From NCBI GenBank assembly GCA_050695215.1, contig JBOGSD010000017.1, positions 1 through 23,356 on the forward strand: a DNA stretch of 23,356 nt, in the 5' to 3' direction. The stretch is from JACQGZ01 sp050695215. GTDB taxonomy: Bacteria > Sysuimicrobiota > Sysuimicrobiia > Sysuimicrobiales > Humicultoraceae. The position numbers and the translations under genes were made by a program. Below the pieces are notes generated by a model, which was given only the letters and a program-made list of their open reading frames with translations, searched no databases and was not told the origin of the DNA. Below, one piece after another: positions 7,697-15,997 of the stretch (position 1 is the first letter of the stretch; the number at the start of each line of letters is the position of its first letter).

Positions 7697-8794
7697 TCAC
7701 CGCTGAATGTCCTGTCCCGTCAAGAATACCAGCAGCAGGATGAGGAGCAAAAAGCCCACGAGGTGGACGTAGCCTTCCCGGCGCGGATCGAGCGGCCGCC
7801 GCCGCAGCCCCTCCAGGGCCAGGAAGGCCAGGCGCCCCCCGTCCAGGGCAGGGAAGGGAATCAAGTTGAAGATGCCGATGATGACGCTGAGCGAGGCGGC
7901 CACGTTGAGGAAGGTCTCCAGGCCGCTCCGCCCCGCCTCGACGAGCGCACGCCCCGCCGCCACGGGTCCGCCCAGGTTGGCCAGCAGCGATCCCTCGCGG
8001 ATCAGGCTGGCCACCGCGGTCACCACCGCGGCGATGATCTCTCCCGTGCGCTGGATCCCCATGAGCACGCCCGCGAGCGGATTGAACCGCTGCCGGATCA
8101 CCTCGGGAGCGAATCCAATCAGGCCGATCTTCCGGGCCGGCTCCAGGTTGGGGGTCACCTTGATGTCCAGGCGCTGCTCGCCCCGCTCCACGGTCAGGAC
8201 CAGCGGGCGGCCGGGATTCTTGTGGATCGTCTCGACGACCGCTTCCCCCGTCGCCATGGGCTGGCCGTTGATGGCGACGATGGCATCCCCGGGCTGCAAC
8301 CCCGCGCGCTGCGCCGGGCAGGGGCCGGCCTCGCTCCCGGGGGGTCCGGGGACGGTGGGTTGTCCGCAGGTGGTGACGAGCGTTCCCACACGGTTCGTGA
8401 TCCCCACGGGCACCCCAAAGGCCACCGCGACGACGCTGAGGATCGCCGCGGCGAGCAGGAGGTTCATCACCGGCCCGGCGGCGACGATGGCCATGCGCCG
8501 GCGTACCGGCTGGGCGCGGAAGGAGCCTTCTTCCGGAGCAGCGTCGTCGAAATCCTCCCCGGCCATCTTCACATAGCCGCCGAAGGGAATCAGGTTGAGC
8601 GCATAGGTGGTTTCGGCCCGCCGAAAGGCGAAGAGCCTGGGACCGAACCCCAGGGCGAAGGCGTGCACGGTGACCCCAGCGCGCTTGGCTACGAGAAAGT
8701 GTCCCAACTCATGGAAGAAGATCATCGCGCCGAACGCGACGATCGTCGCCACCAGCCAGCCCCCGCTCGAGAGCAGGGGCAGTAACTCACTCAT
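7697..8794 (-). CDS. rseP: RIP metalloprotease RseP (site-2 protease, M50)
   Basis: A 365-residue membrane zinc protease that cuts transmembrane substrates such as anti-sigma factors. The HEXXH motif is HELGH at residues 28-32 within the first helix (GAMIFFHELGHFLVAKRAG), followed by ALNLIPFGGYVKMAGED. A PDZ domain lies in the middle (AGLQPGDAIVAINGQPMATG), and the third zinc ligand region is NLIPFPALDGGR near the C-terminus, before the last helix. The ATG at 8794 overlaps the dxr stop (ATGA). Odd: between the usual first PDZ strand and AQRAGLQPGD there is an insertion of roughly 17 residues with two cysteines (Cys143 and Cys159), on the side expected to face outside the cytoplasm. Otherwise the protein is a normal, single-PDZ family member. 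Confidence 0.96.
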   Translation of the reverse strand: MSELLPLLSSGGWLVATIVAFGAMIFFHELGHFLVAKRAGVTVHAFALGFGPRLFAFRRAETTYALNLIPFGGYVKMAGEDFDDAAPEEGSFRAQPVRRRMAIVAAGPVMNLLLAAAILSVVAVAFGVPVGITNRVGTLVTTCGQPTVPGPPGSEAGPCPAQRAGLQPGDAIVAINGQPMATGEAVVETIHKNPGRPLVLTVERGEQRLDIKVTPNLEPARKIGLIGFAPEVIRQRFNPLAGVLMGIQRTGEIIAAVVTAVASLIREGSLLANLGGPVAAGRALVEAGRSGLETFLNVAASLSVIIGIFNLIPFPALDGGRLAFLALEGLRRRPLDPRREGYVHLVGFLLLILLLVFLTGQDIQR

Positions 8795-9951
8795 CCACGC
8801 ACCTCCACGCCGAAGCGGGTCACGGCCTCCCGTGCCCAGCCGTCGGCGGCCAGAATCTCGTCGAGGTCCGTCGCAGACCCCGGCCGGTGGGCCTCCATCG
8901 TCCGGCGGAGCAGCGCCGGAATCTCGCCGAAGGGAATGCGCCGCTCCAGGAACAGCCGCACCGCCACCTCGTTCGCCGCGTTCAGCGCCGCCGGCATCGT
9001 CCCTCCCACCGCCAGCGCCTCATAGGCCAGCCCCAGGGCCGGGAACCGATCCCGGTCGGGACGCGCAAAGGTCATCGTCACCCCCCCCGCCCTGTCCCAG
9101 CGCAGCGGACTCATCATAGAGGGCCGGCGCTGCGGATAGGTCAGCGCGTACTGGATGGGCAGCCGCATATCCGGCGGCGCCACCTGCGCCAGGATCGACC
9201 CATCGATGAGTTCCACCATCCCGTGCACCAGGCTCTGCGGGTGGATCACCACCTCGATCCGTTCGGGGGGGAGGTCGAAGAGCCACCGCGCCTCGATCAC
9301 CTCGAACCCCTTGTTCATTAGCGTCGCCGAATCGACGGTAATCTTCTTGCCCATCTTCCAGGTGGGATGAGACAGCGCTTCTTCCGGGGTGGCCCCATAG
9401 ATCGCCTCCAGGGGCCGGTCGCGGAACGGTCCGCCCGACGCCGTGAGGAGGACGCGGCGGAGTTCGTCCCGCGGGATGTCCCGCAGACATTGGAAGATCG
9501 CGCTGTGCTCGCTGTCCACCGGCAGGATGGCGGCGCTCTGACGCCGTGCCTCGGCGGTCACCAGGGCGCCGGCCGCCACCAGCGCCTCTTTCGTGGCGAG
9601 GGCGACGTCCTTGCCCGCCCGCAGCGCCGCCAGCGTGGGGGCGAGGCCGGCGACGCCCACGACCGCCACCAGGACGAGATCGGCTCCCGGCAGCGCGGCG
9701 AGGTCAGCCAGACCGCTCGGCCCCTCGAGCACGGTGATGCTCTTCGGCAGCGCCGCGCGCAGTCGCGCGGCTGCTTCCGGCTCGCCGACGGCGACGGCCT
9801 CAGGGCGGACCTGCTCGGCCTGCGCCGCCAGCAGCTCGACGTTGCCCTGGGTGGCGAGACCGGCGATCTGCACATCGCCGAGATGCGCGGCCACGTCCAA
9901 GGTCTGCCGCCCGATCGACCCGGTCGACCCCAACAGGACCACCCGTCTCAC
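8791..9951 (-). CDS. dxr: 1-deoxy-D-xylulose 5-phosphate reductoisomerase
   Basis: A 386-residue DXR, the first committed enzyme of the MEP pathway (NADPH-dependent conversion of DXP to MEP). Visible motifs: the nucleotide-binding GSTGSIGRQTLDV (about 8-20), VALATKEALVAAGALV, the metal/substrate site PVDSEHSAIFQCL, TASGGPFRD, HPTWKMGKKITVDSATLMNK with GFEVIEARWLF, and HPQSLVHGMVEL. The second motif has Thr where many homologues have Asn (LANKE). The GTG start at 9951 gives an N-terminus (VRRVVLLGSTGS) right before the Rossmann strand and overlaps the cdsA stop in a GTGA. A longer frame is open upstream but runs through cdsA. The stop overlaps the rseP start. Confidence 0.97.
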   Translation of the reverse strand: MRRVVLLGSTGSIGRQTLDVAAHLGDVQIAGLATQGNVELLAAQAEQVRPEAVAVGEPEAAARLRAALPKSITVLEGPSGLADLAALPGADLVLVAVVGVAGLAPTLAALRAGKDVALATKEALVAAGALVTAEARRQSAAILPVDSEHSAIFQCLRDIPRDELRRVLLTASGGPFRDRPLEAIYGATPEEALSHPTWKMGKKITVDSATLMNKGFEVIEARWLFDLPPERIEVVIHPQSLVHGMVELIDGSILAQVAPPDMRLPIQYALTYPQRRPSMMSPLRWDRAGGVTMTFARPDRDRFPALGLAYEALAVGGTMPAALNAANEVAVRLFLERRIPFGEIPALLRRTMEAHRPGSATDLDEILAADGWAREAVTRFGVEVRG

Positions 9952-10775
9952 GGAATCACCCAGCGGAGTAGGGCGTACACGGCCGGGGCGGCGAAGAGCA
10001 TGGCGTCGAAGCGGTCCAGGATGCCGCCGTGTCCGGGCAGCAGCGTACCGGTGTCCTTGAGGCCCGCGGAGCGTTTCAGCGCCGACTCGGCTAGGTCGCC
10101 CCCCAGTCCGGAGACGGCCACCACCATGGCGGCGATCAGGACCACCCCGAGCGGCAACCCCAGCGGCCATCCGATGAGCAGTCCGCCGAGGATCGCCCCC
10201 AAGAGCCCGCCGACGGCGCCTTCCCAGGTCTTCCCCGGACTGATCGCCGGCGCCAGTTTGTGGCGGCCGAAGGCCCGGCCGCTGAGCATGGCCGCGGAAT
10301 CGGACACCCACACGGCGGCCACCACCAGCAGCGTGTACGCGTACCCCGTGGCGGAGGCGCGCAACAGATCGAGTGAGACAAAGAGGGAGGCATACAAAGC
10401 CCCCAGGACGGTGGCGCCCGCATTGGCCAGGGCAAGACGGCGGTAGGACGGCAAGAGCTGGACCAGCAAGGCCGCCGCGGCGACGGCGATGACGGCGGGG
10501 CCGGCCAGATCCGGCCGGCGCGCCAACGCGGCAAAGATCACGGCCGTCCCGCCCAGCACGACCGCGGGCGCGGGGAGGTAGCCCGCCGCACGGCTCAGGT
10601 GCACCCACTCCCACGCCCCACCAAGCGCGAGGGCGCCCAGCAGCACCGTCCAGGGCAGCCCGCCCGCCCGCAGCAGGATGAGAAAGATCGGCAGCCCGAC
10701 GGCGATGGTGGCGGCCCGCCGGGCGAACTCGGAGCGGGCGCGCAGATCGGCCGCCGCGCCCGCCTCAGCCGACAT
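9948..10775 (-). CDS. cdsA: Phosphatidate cytidylyltransferase
   Basis: A 275-residue polytopic enzyme making CDP-diacylglycerol from phosphatidic acid and CTP, the branch point of phospholipid synthesis. About seven or eight hydrophobic segments are visible. The family signature is in the C-terminal half: AVWVSDSAAMLSGRAFGRHK, LAPAISPGKTWEGAVGG, then GDLAESALKRSAGLKDTG and LPGHGGILDRFDAM, which carries the metal-binding Asp residues. The ATG at 10775 is set by GGAGG five bases upstream and overlaps the end of uppS by 11 bases; upstream in-frame codons run through uppS. It follows uppS and precedes dxr, as in many Gram-positive-type genomes. Confidence 0.95.
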   Translation of the reverse strand: MSAEAGAAADLRARSEFARRAATIAVGLPIFLILLRAGGLPWTVLLGALALGGAWEWVHLSRAAGYLPAPAVVLGGTAVIFAALARRPDLAGPAVIAVAAAALLVQLLPSYRRLALANAGATVLGALYASLFVSLDLLRASATGYAYTLLVVAAVWVSDSAAMLSGRAFGRHKLAPAISPGKTWEGAVGGLLGAILGGLLIGWPLGLPLGVVLIAAMVVAVSGLGGDLAESALKRSAGLKDTGTLLPGHGGILDRFDAMLFAAPAVYALLRWVIP

Positions 10776-11523
10776 CGACGCCTCCGAAACGGCGGCGCCG
10801 CTGTTGGAAGGCTTCGATGGCCGCGCCCAGGTGCGTCGCGTCGAAATCGGGCCAGTAGGCCTCCGAAAAGTAGAGTTCCGTGTAGGCGATCTGCCAGAGG
10901 AGAAAGTTGCTGATCCGCTGTTCGCCCCCGGTGCGGATGAGCAGGTCGGGATCGGGGAGGCCGTCCGTGTACAGGTAGCGGGCAAACGCGGCCTCGTCGA
11001 TCGCCTCGGGCGAGACCCGGCCCGCCGCGGCGTCAGCGGCCAGGCGCCGCACCGCCTGCAGCACCTCGGCGCGCCCCCCGTAATTGAGCGCGCAGTTTAG
11101 CACCAGGCGCGCATTCCCCGCGGTGCGCGCCATCACACGACGGAGATCGTCGGCGACGGCGTCAGGCAGCTGCTCCAGGTCCCCCGAGACGTGCAGCCGG
11201 ATGCCGTGGCGGTCCAGTTCGTCCGCCTCCGCCGCCACCGATTCGCGCAGGAGCGACAACAGGTCGTCCACTTCTTCGGCCGGCCGCCGCCAGTTTTCGG
11301 TGGAGAAGGCGTACAGCGTCAGGTATTCAAGAGAAAAGTCGCGGCACGCCTCCAGCGTGCGCCGCACCGCCTCCCGCCCGGCCCGGTGCCCCTCGGCCCG
11401 AGGCAGGCCGCGCTGAGCAGCCCAGCGTCCGTTGCCATCCATGATGATGGCCACGTGGCGGGGCATCCGGGTGGGGTCGAGGCCCATCAGCGGCTCAGGC
11501 TCCGCGGGACGAGAGGCCTTCAT
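10765..11523 (-). CDS. uppS: Isoprenyl (undecaprenyl) diphosphate synthase
   Basis: A 252-residue cis-prenyltransferase that builds the polyprenyl diphosphate carrier for peptidoglycan and other wall polymers. Motifs: HVAIIMDGNGRWAAQRGLPR (Asp of MDGNGRWA near residue 29), GHRAG, LTLYAFSTENWRRP, LVLNCALNYGGRAEVL, DGLPDPDLLIRTGGEQRISN and LYFSEAYWPDFD. The chain length of the product cannot be told. The ATG at 11523 overlaps the stop of the PASTA-like gene by one base (TGATG); a GTG directly before it (11526) is an equally possible start. Confidence 0.96.
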   Translation of the reverse strand: MKASRPAEPEPLMGLDPTRMPRHVAIIMDGNGRWAAQRGLPRAEGHRAGREAVRRTLEACRDFSLEYLTLYAFSTENWRRPAEEVDDLLSLLRESVAAEADELDRHGIRLHVSGDLEQLPDAVADDLRRVMARTAGNARLVLNCALNYGGRAEVLQAVRRLAADAAAGRVSPEAIDEAAFARYLYTDGLPDPDLLIRTGGEQRISNFLLWQIAYTELYFSEAYWPDFDATHLGAAIEAFQQRRRRFGGVDVG

Positions 11524-11765
11524 CACGCCGTCGCCGGCGGACCGGCAGAGGACGGCGGCGTGTTCACGGCCGGGCGCTCGTAGCGCTCGGCGGTGACGGT
11601 GAGGAGCACGGCCTCGCCTTCGTGCCGCTGGCGGACGACCCGCAGTGCGCCCCGCCCCTCCCCTCCCCGCGGCGGGCGCGTCTCGGACGGACGCACAGTC
11701 ACGCCCGCGCCCTCCAGGAGCCGGCGCGCCTCCTCCAGCGGGAGCGCGAGCACGTCGGGGATCAC
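11523..11765 (-). CDS. PASTA-like microprotein, uncharacterised
   Basis: An 80-residue protein starting with GTG at 11765 in a GTGA overlap with the frr stop and ending within one to four bases of the uppS start, so it is translationally locked between them. The N-terminal third (IPDVLALPLEEARRLLEGAG) matches the start of a PASTA domain, the small domain that binds peptidoglycan stems or beta-lactams in Ser/Thr kinases and penicillin-binding proteins. A beta-rich stretch follows (RVVRQRHEGEAVLLTVTAER), fitting the rest of a single PASTA unit. The last 15 residues are Pro/Ala/Ser-rich. No signal peptide or membrane segment is visible, which is odd for a PASTA protein. Its tight position before uppS suggests a role near wall-lipid synthesis, but that is inference. 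Confidence 0.8.
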   Translation of the reverse strand: MIPDVLALPLEEARRLLEGAGVTVRPSETRPPRGGEGRGALRVVRQRHEGEAVLLTVTAERYERPAVNTPPSSAGPPATA

Positions 11766-12319
11766 AGTTCCAGGATCTCCTTCTCCTTGCCCTCCAGGGC
11801 GCGGTCGACGCCGGCGATGAACTCGTCGGTCAGCCGCTGCAGTTCCTCCACCGCGCGGAGGGAGGCGTCTTCTGAGACCTCCCCGTCCCTTTCCAGATCC
11901 TCGATCATCTCTTTGGCTTCCCGGCGGACGTTGCGCACCGCGATGCGGCCTTCCTCGGCGTGTTTGCGCACCACTTTGACCAGATCGCGGCGCCGCTCCT
12001 CCGTCAGGGAGGGAATGGGCAGGCGGATGACCACTCCGTCGCTGGACGGCATCAGGCCCAACTCGCTCTTCAGGATGGCCCGCTCGACGTCTTTGACCAT
12101 CTTTTTGTCCCAGGGCTGGATCACCAGCAGCCGCGGCTCGGGGACGGAGACGGTGGCCAGCTGGTTCACCGGCGTCGGCACCCCATAGTAATCGACGCGG
12201 ATCTGTTCCAGCAGGGCCGGGTTGGCCCGGCCCGTCCGCACCGCGGCGAACTCGTGGCGCGTGGCCTCCAGGGCCTTGCCCATGCGGGTCTTCGCGTCGG
12301 TGATGACCTCGGCCGACAT
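11762..12319 (-). CDS. frr: Ribosome recycling factor
   Basis: A 185-residue RRF, which with EF-G splits the post-termination ribosome. From the ATG at 12319 the length equals the family norm. Typical stretches: KALEATRHEFAAVRTGRANP, LLEQIRVDYYGVPTPVNQLA, PEPRLLVIQPWDKKMVKDVE, GVVIRLPIPSLTEERRRDLV, RIAVRNVRREAKEMI and the C-terminal DRALEGKEKEILEL. An alternative ATG at 12400, ten bases after the pyrH stop and with a weak GGGG before it, would add 27 Gly/Arg/His-rich residues. I prefer 12319 on family length, but note the 91-base gap this leaves after pyrH and that its purine run sits almost against the ATG. Confidence 0.95.
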   Translation of the reverse strand: MSAEVITDAKTRMGKALEATRHEFAAVRTGRANPALLEQIRVDYYGVPTPVNQLATVSVPEPRLLVIQPWDKKMVKDVERAILKSELGLMPSSDGVVIRLPIPSLTEERRRDLVKVVRKHAEEGRIAVRNVRREAKEMIEDLERDGEVSEDASLRAVEELQRLTDEFIAGVDRALEGKEKEILEL

Positions 12320-12410
12320 CCCCTCGACCGGGCCGCCGTGGCCGTGGTGGCCCCTCGAATCCGGCGCCCTGCGTCCCCCGCCGCCGCCTTTTCCGCTCAT
12401 CGCTGCCCCG

Positions 12411-13145
12411 TCACCGGTGCACCCCCACGAGCGTCCCGATCTCCTCCCCCAGCACCGCCCGCTTGATGTTGCCGGGGACCCCCACGTCGAAGACGATGAT
12501 GTCCATGTTGTTGTCCTTGCAGAGGGCGACCGCGGTGGCGTCCATGACCTTGAGATCGCGGTTGAGCAGATCCATGTAGTCGAGGTGGCGAAACATCACC
12601 GCGTCGGGATGCCGCCGCGGATCCTTGTCGTAGACGCCGCCGACGCCGCGTTTGGCCATCAGCAGGGCGTCCGCCTCCACCTCGATCGCCCGCAGCGCCG
12701 CCGCCGTGTCGGTGGTGAAGTACGGGCTGCCGGTGCCGCCGGCGAAGATGACCACCCGGCCCTTTTCCAGGTGCCGGATGGCGCGACGCCGGATGAAGGG
12801 CTCGGCGACCTGGCGCATTTCCACCGCCGTGAGCACGCGCGTCCTGAGCTCGTGCGCCTCCATGACGTCCTGCAGCGCGAGGGCGTTGATCACGGTCGCC
12901 AGCATGCCCATGTTATGCCCCGTGACCTCGTGGATGCCGATGCGGTGGGAGAGATCGTCACCGCGCACGAAGTTGCCGCCGCCGACGACGATCGCCACCT
13001 GGACGTCCTGGGCCGTCACGCCGGCGACCTCCTCGGCCACCAGGCGCAGCATCTTCGCGTCGAGGGACGCAGCGCCGTCCCCCGCCAGCGCCTCCCCGCT
13101 AAGTTTGAGGAGGATCCGCCGGTAGCGCGAGAGGGCTGCGGCCAT
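12411..13145 (-). CDS. pyrH: UMP kinase
   Basis: A 244-residue bacterial UMP kinase of the amino-acid-kinase fold, making UDP from UMP and ATP. Motifs: YRRILLKLSGEALAG (phosphate binding), VAIVVGGGNFVRGDDL, NMGMLATVINALALQDVMEA, RVVIFAGGTGSPYFTTDTAA, ADALLMAKRGVGGVYDKDPR and MDATAVALCKDNNMDIIVFD. ATG at 13145 begins MAAALSRYRRILLK; longer frames would overlap tsf. It lies 13 bases after the tsf stop, in the classic rpsB-tsf-pyrH-frr order. The enzyme is usually hexameric and controlled by UTP and GTP. Confidence 0.97.
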   Translation of the reverse strand: MAAALSRYRRILLKLSGEALAGDGAASLDAKMLRLVAEEVAGVTAQDVQVAIVVGGGNFVRGDDLSHRIGIHEVTGHNMGMLATVINALALQDVMEAHELRTRVLTAVEMRQVAEPFIRRRAIRHLEKGRVVIFAGGTGSPYFTTDTAAALRAIEVEADALLMAKRGVGGVYDKDPRRHPDAVMFRHLDYMDLLNRDLKVMDATAVALCKDNNMDIIVFDVGVPGNIKRAVLGEEIGTLVGVHR

Positions 13146-13158
13146 AGGCCCTGTGAGG

Positions 13159-13674
13159 TTACTCTCCGACTTTGAAGCGGGCGAACCGCCGGACCTGGAT
13201 GTTCTCTCCGACTTTGGCCACCGTCTCGGCGACCAGGTCGGCGATGGTGCGGCGTTCGTCGCGAATGTAGGGCTGCTCCAGCAGGATGGCCTCGGCGACG
13301 GCGGGGTCATCGCGCTCCCCCGCGGGGACCTCGTCCCGGGAGACGTAGCGGGGCTCCCTCGCCGCGACCTGCATGGCAAGCTCGCGGGAGAGCCGGCGGA
13401 AGTCGTCCGTGCGGGCGACGAAATCAGTTTCGCAGTTGACCTCCACGAGAACACCCAGCCGGCCCCCGCCATGGATGTAGGATTCGATCAGGCCCTCGTG
13501 AGCGGCGCGGCTCGCCTTCTTCTCCGCCTGGGCTACGCCCCAGGCGCGCAGCAGCGCGGCGGCGCGTTCCAGGTCGCCGCCCGCCTCCGCCAGCGCGCGC
13601 CGGCAGTCCATCACGCCGGCGCCGGTGCGGGCGCGCAGTTCCATCACCTGGCTGGCGGGAATCGTCGTCGCCAT
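13159..13674 (-). CDS. tsf: Translation elongation factor Ts, short form
   Basis: A 171-residue EF-Ts, the guanine nucleotide exchange factor of EF-Tu. The N-terminal UBA-like part is ASQVMELRARTGAGVMDCRR with ALAEAGGDLERAAALLR, followed by the linker AQAEKKASRAAHEGLIESYI and the core motif VLVEVNCETDFVART, whose TDF element inserts into EF-Tu. The protein is shorter than the 280-aa enterobacterial form and a little shorter than the Thermus-type form, so it has only one core repeat and lacks the coiled-coil insertion. ATG at 13674 is preferred because GAGGG sits six bases upstream; a GTG two codons earlier overlaps the rpsB stop. Confidence 0.95.
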   Translation of the reverse strand: MATTIPASQVMELRARTGAGVMDCRRALAEAGGDLERAAALLRAWGVAQAEKKASRAAHEGLIESYIHGGGRLGVLVEVNCETDFVARTDDFRRLSRELAMQVAAREPRYVSRDEVPAGERDDPAVAEAILLEQPYIRDERRTIADLVAETVAKVGENIQVRRFARFKVGE

Positions 13675-13676
13675 GC

Positions 13677-14495
<819 letters not shown>

Positions 14496-14616
14496 GGCAT
14501 TCCTCCTCGACGGGTTCTTGATGCCCTCCGCCGCCCTCATCTCGCCCGGGGATCCGTTTCGGACACCCTCCGGGTGATCGGGCCGGCGTGCGTTGTCGTC
14601 TCCGCCGGGCGGCAAA

Positions 14617-14644
14617 GAGGGGGAAGGCCGCGCCTTCCCCCCTC
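14617..14644 (-). promoter_or_regulatory. Strong hairpin in the rpsB leader
   Basis: A perfect 10-bp stem (plus-strand arms GGGGGAAGGC at 14619-14628 and GCCTTCCCCC at 14632-14641) with a three-base loop; two further pairs form if one base bulges. In the rpsB transcript it begins about 25 bases after the predicted start of transcription and ends about 120 bases before the GTG. Only three T residues follow it on the minus strand, so it is not a standard intrinsic terminator; a control or stabilising element is more likely. Confidence 0.55.
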
Positions 14645-14674
14645 AACTCCGGCGGAAACCGCTCAGTCCTGGCG

Positions 14675-14704
14675 AGTATACCATGCGTGCAAAGAACCCT
14701 TCAA
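14675..14704 (-). promoter_or_regulatory. Sigma-70-type promoter of the rpsB operon
   Basis: On the minus strand TTGAAG (14704-14699, four of six) is followed after 18 bases by TATACT (14680-14675, five of six). Transcription would start near 14668. It is the only good promoter-like pair I see upstream of rpsB and lies in a local AT-richer patch. Confidence 0.6.
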
Positions 14705-14776
14705 CCGCGGGCCCGTGGTGGGGAAGCGCGTCCCCGGGGTAACTAAGAGGAAGACTTCGGGTGCGGGAGGCGAACG

Positions 14777-15943
14777 ATGACGCGGCGAGTCGCGATCGGT
14801 GTCCTGGTGCTGTCGCTCCTCTGGCTCCTGCTGTCCGCGCTTACGCTCGGTGATCCGGCTCAGGCCCAAACCTGCCCGGCCCCTTCGGGATCGGTCCCCC
14901 CGGTCACGCTACAAGCGGTGGTGAGCGGGCTGACCCAGCCGGTGCACCTCACCCATGCCGGAGACAACACGGGACGGCTGTTCATCGTCGAGCAGGCGGG
15001 CACGGTCCGGATCGTCCAGAACGGTCAGCTGCTGGCCACCCCCTTCCTGGACATCACCAGCCGGGTGGTCTCCGGAGGGGAAATGGGTCTGCTCAGCGTG
15101 ATGTTCCATCCGGCGTACTCCGCCAACGGCCGCTTCTTCGTCAATTACACGACGGACGAGGGCGGCGGGCTGAAGAGCGTCGTGGCGGAGTATCGCGTCT
15201 CGAGCACCAACCCCAACCTCGCCGCTCCCACGGAGTTCCGCATCCTGGAGGTCGCCCAGCCGTTCGAGAATCACAACGGCGGGCTGAACGCCTTCGGCCC
15301 GGACGGGAAGCTGTACATCGGCTTCGGCGACGGCGGCTCGGGGGGAGATCCGTTCAACAACGGACAGACGCTGAGCACGCTGCTCGGCAAAGTCCTGCGC
15401 ATCGACGTGGACGGCGGTGCCCCCTACGTCGTCCCCCCGGACAACCCCTTCATCGCCACCGCGGGCGCGCGCCCCGAGATCTGGGCCTACGGGTTCCGCA
15501 ATCCCTGGCGCTTCTCGTTTGACCGCTGCGATGGACGGCTCTTCCTGGGTGACGTCGGTCAGGACGCCTGGGAGGAAATCGACATTGTCCTCAAGGGGAA
15601 GAACTACGGGTGGCGGATCATGGAGGGAGCGCACTGCTTCTCGCCGCCGACCGGCTGCCGGACCCGCGGTCTGGAGCTACCGATTCACGAGTATTCCCAC
15701 GATCTGGGGTGCTCCGTGATCGGCGGATTCGTTTACCGCGGCGGCCGCGTCCGCGGACTGGCCGCCCGCTACATCTTCGCTGATCTCTGCGGCCCGCTGT
15801 GGGCTCTCACGCCGAGCGGTTCCACCTGGACGCGGACCGAACTCCTGCAGACGGGGTTTTCGATCAGTTCCCTCGGTGAGGACCAGGCCGGGGAGCTCTA
15901 TCTCCTCGACTACGGCGGAACCGTCTACAAGATCGTGCGATAA
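14777..15943 (+). CDS. Secreted PQQ-type sugar dehydrogenase (GSDH/sorbosone dehydrogenase family)
   Basis: A 388-residue exported six-bladed propeller. The signal peptide is about 31 residues (hydrophobic LSLLWLLLSALTL, cleavage near AQA-QTC). The mature part follows the soluble glucose/sorbosone dehydrogenase plan: SGLTQPVHLTHAGDNTGRLF, EQAGTVRIV, GEMGLLSVMFHPAYSANGRF, then FENHNGGLNAFGPDGKLYIG with the candidate catalytic His in NHNGG, FGDGGSGGDPFNNGQ, WAYGFRNPWRFSFD, LGDVGQDAWEEIDI, KNYGWRIMEG and LPIHEYSHDLGCSVIGGFVY. The family oxidises aldoses or other sugars with PQQ and calcium, but many members have no known substrate. The start has GGGAGG six bases upstream. It is divergent from rpsB and convergent with the broken propeller gene; it seems to be a single-gene unit. 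No PQQ biosynthesis gene is visible in the window. Confidence 0.9.
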   Translation: MTRRVAIGVLVLSLLWLLLSALTLGDPAQAQTCPAPSGSVPPVTLQAVVSGLTQPVHLTHAGDNTGRLFIVEQAGTVRIVQNGQLLATPFLDITSRVVSGGEMGLLSVMFHPAYSANGRFFVNYTTDEGGGLKSVVAEYRVSSTNPNLAAPTEFRILEVAQPFENHNGGLNAFGPDGKLYIGFGDGGSGGDPFNNGQTLSTLLGKVLRIDVDGGAPYVVPPDNPFIATAGARPEIWAYGFRNPWRFSFDRCDGRLFLGDVGQDAWEEIDIVLKGKNYGWRIMEGAHCFSPPTGCRTRGLELPIHEYSHDLGCSVIGGFVYRGGRVRGLAARYIFADLCGPLWALTPSGSTWTRTELLQTGFSISSLGEDQAGELYLLDYGGTVYKIVR

Positions 15944-15958
15944 GACGAACACCTCGGC

Positions 15959-15983
15959 CCGGACCGAGTTGTCGTTACAATTC
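15959..15983. repeat. 25-bp direct repeat, left copy
   Basis: Begins CCGGACCGAG, then T, then TGTCGTTACAATTC; 24 of 25 bases match the copy at 17145-17169. It lies in the 54-base space between the convergent GSDH and propeller stops. A short inverted pair CTCGG/CCGAG (15953-15957 and 15964-15968) gives a small hairpin overlapping it, a possible weak bidirectional terminator. Confidence 0.9.
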
Positions 15984-15997
15984 GGCGGCGGTTGACC

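Larger units (their letters stand above)
14496..14776. other. Divergent intergenic region between rpsB and the GSDH gene
   Basis: 281 bases without a gene. On the minus strand it holds the rpsB promoter, an untranslated leader of about 170 bases with a strong hairpin, and the AGGAGG ribosome site. On the plus strand I see only a good ribosome site (GGGAGG six bases before the ATG at 14777) and no convincing -35/-10 pair for the dehydrogenase gene. Confidence 0.7.

Noticed and set aside
9948..10985. A longer cdsA starting at 10985
   Set aside because: The extra 70 codons lie fully inside uppS and have no membrane or family match; the ATG at 10775 has GGAGG at ideal distance.
13525..13546. An 8-bp stem (CGCCTGGG/CCCAGGCG) inside tsf
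   Set aside because: It falls in conserved coding sequence (RAWGVAQAEKK region) where amino-acid constraint and high GC explain it; no second feature supports a role.
14617..14650. The rpsB leader hairpin as an intrinsic terminator
   Set aside because: Only three T residues follow on the minus strand and none of note on the plus strand, so termination is not supported.
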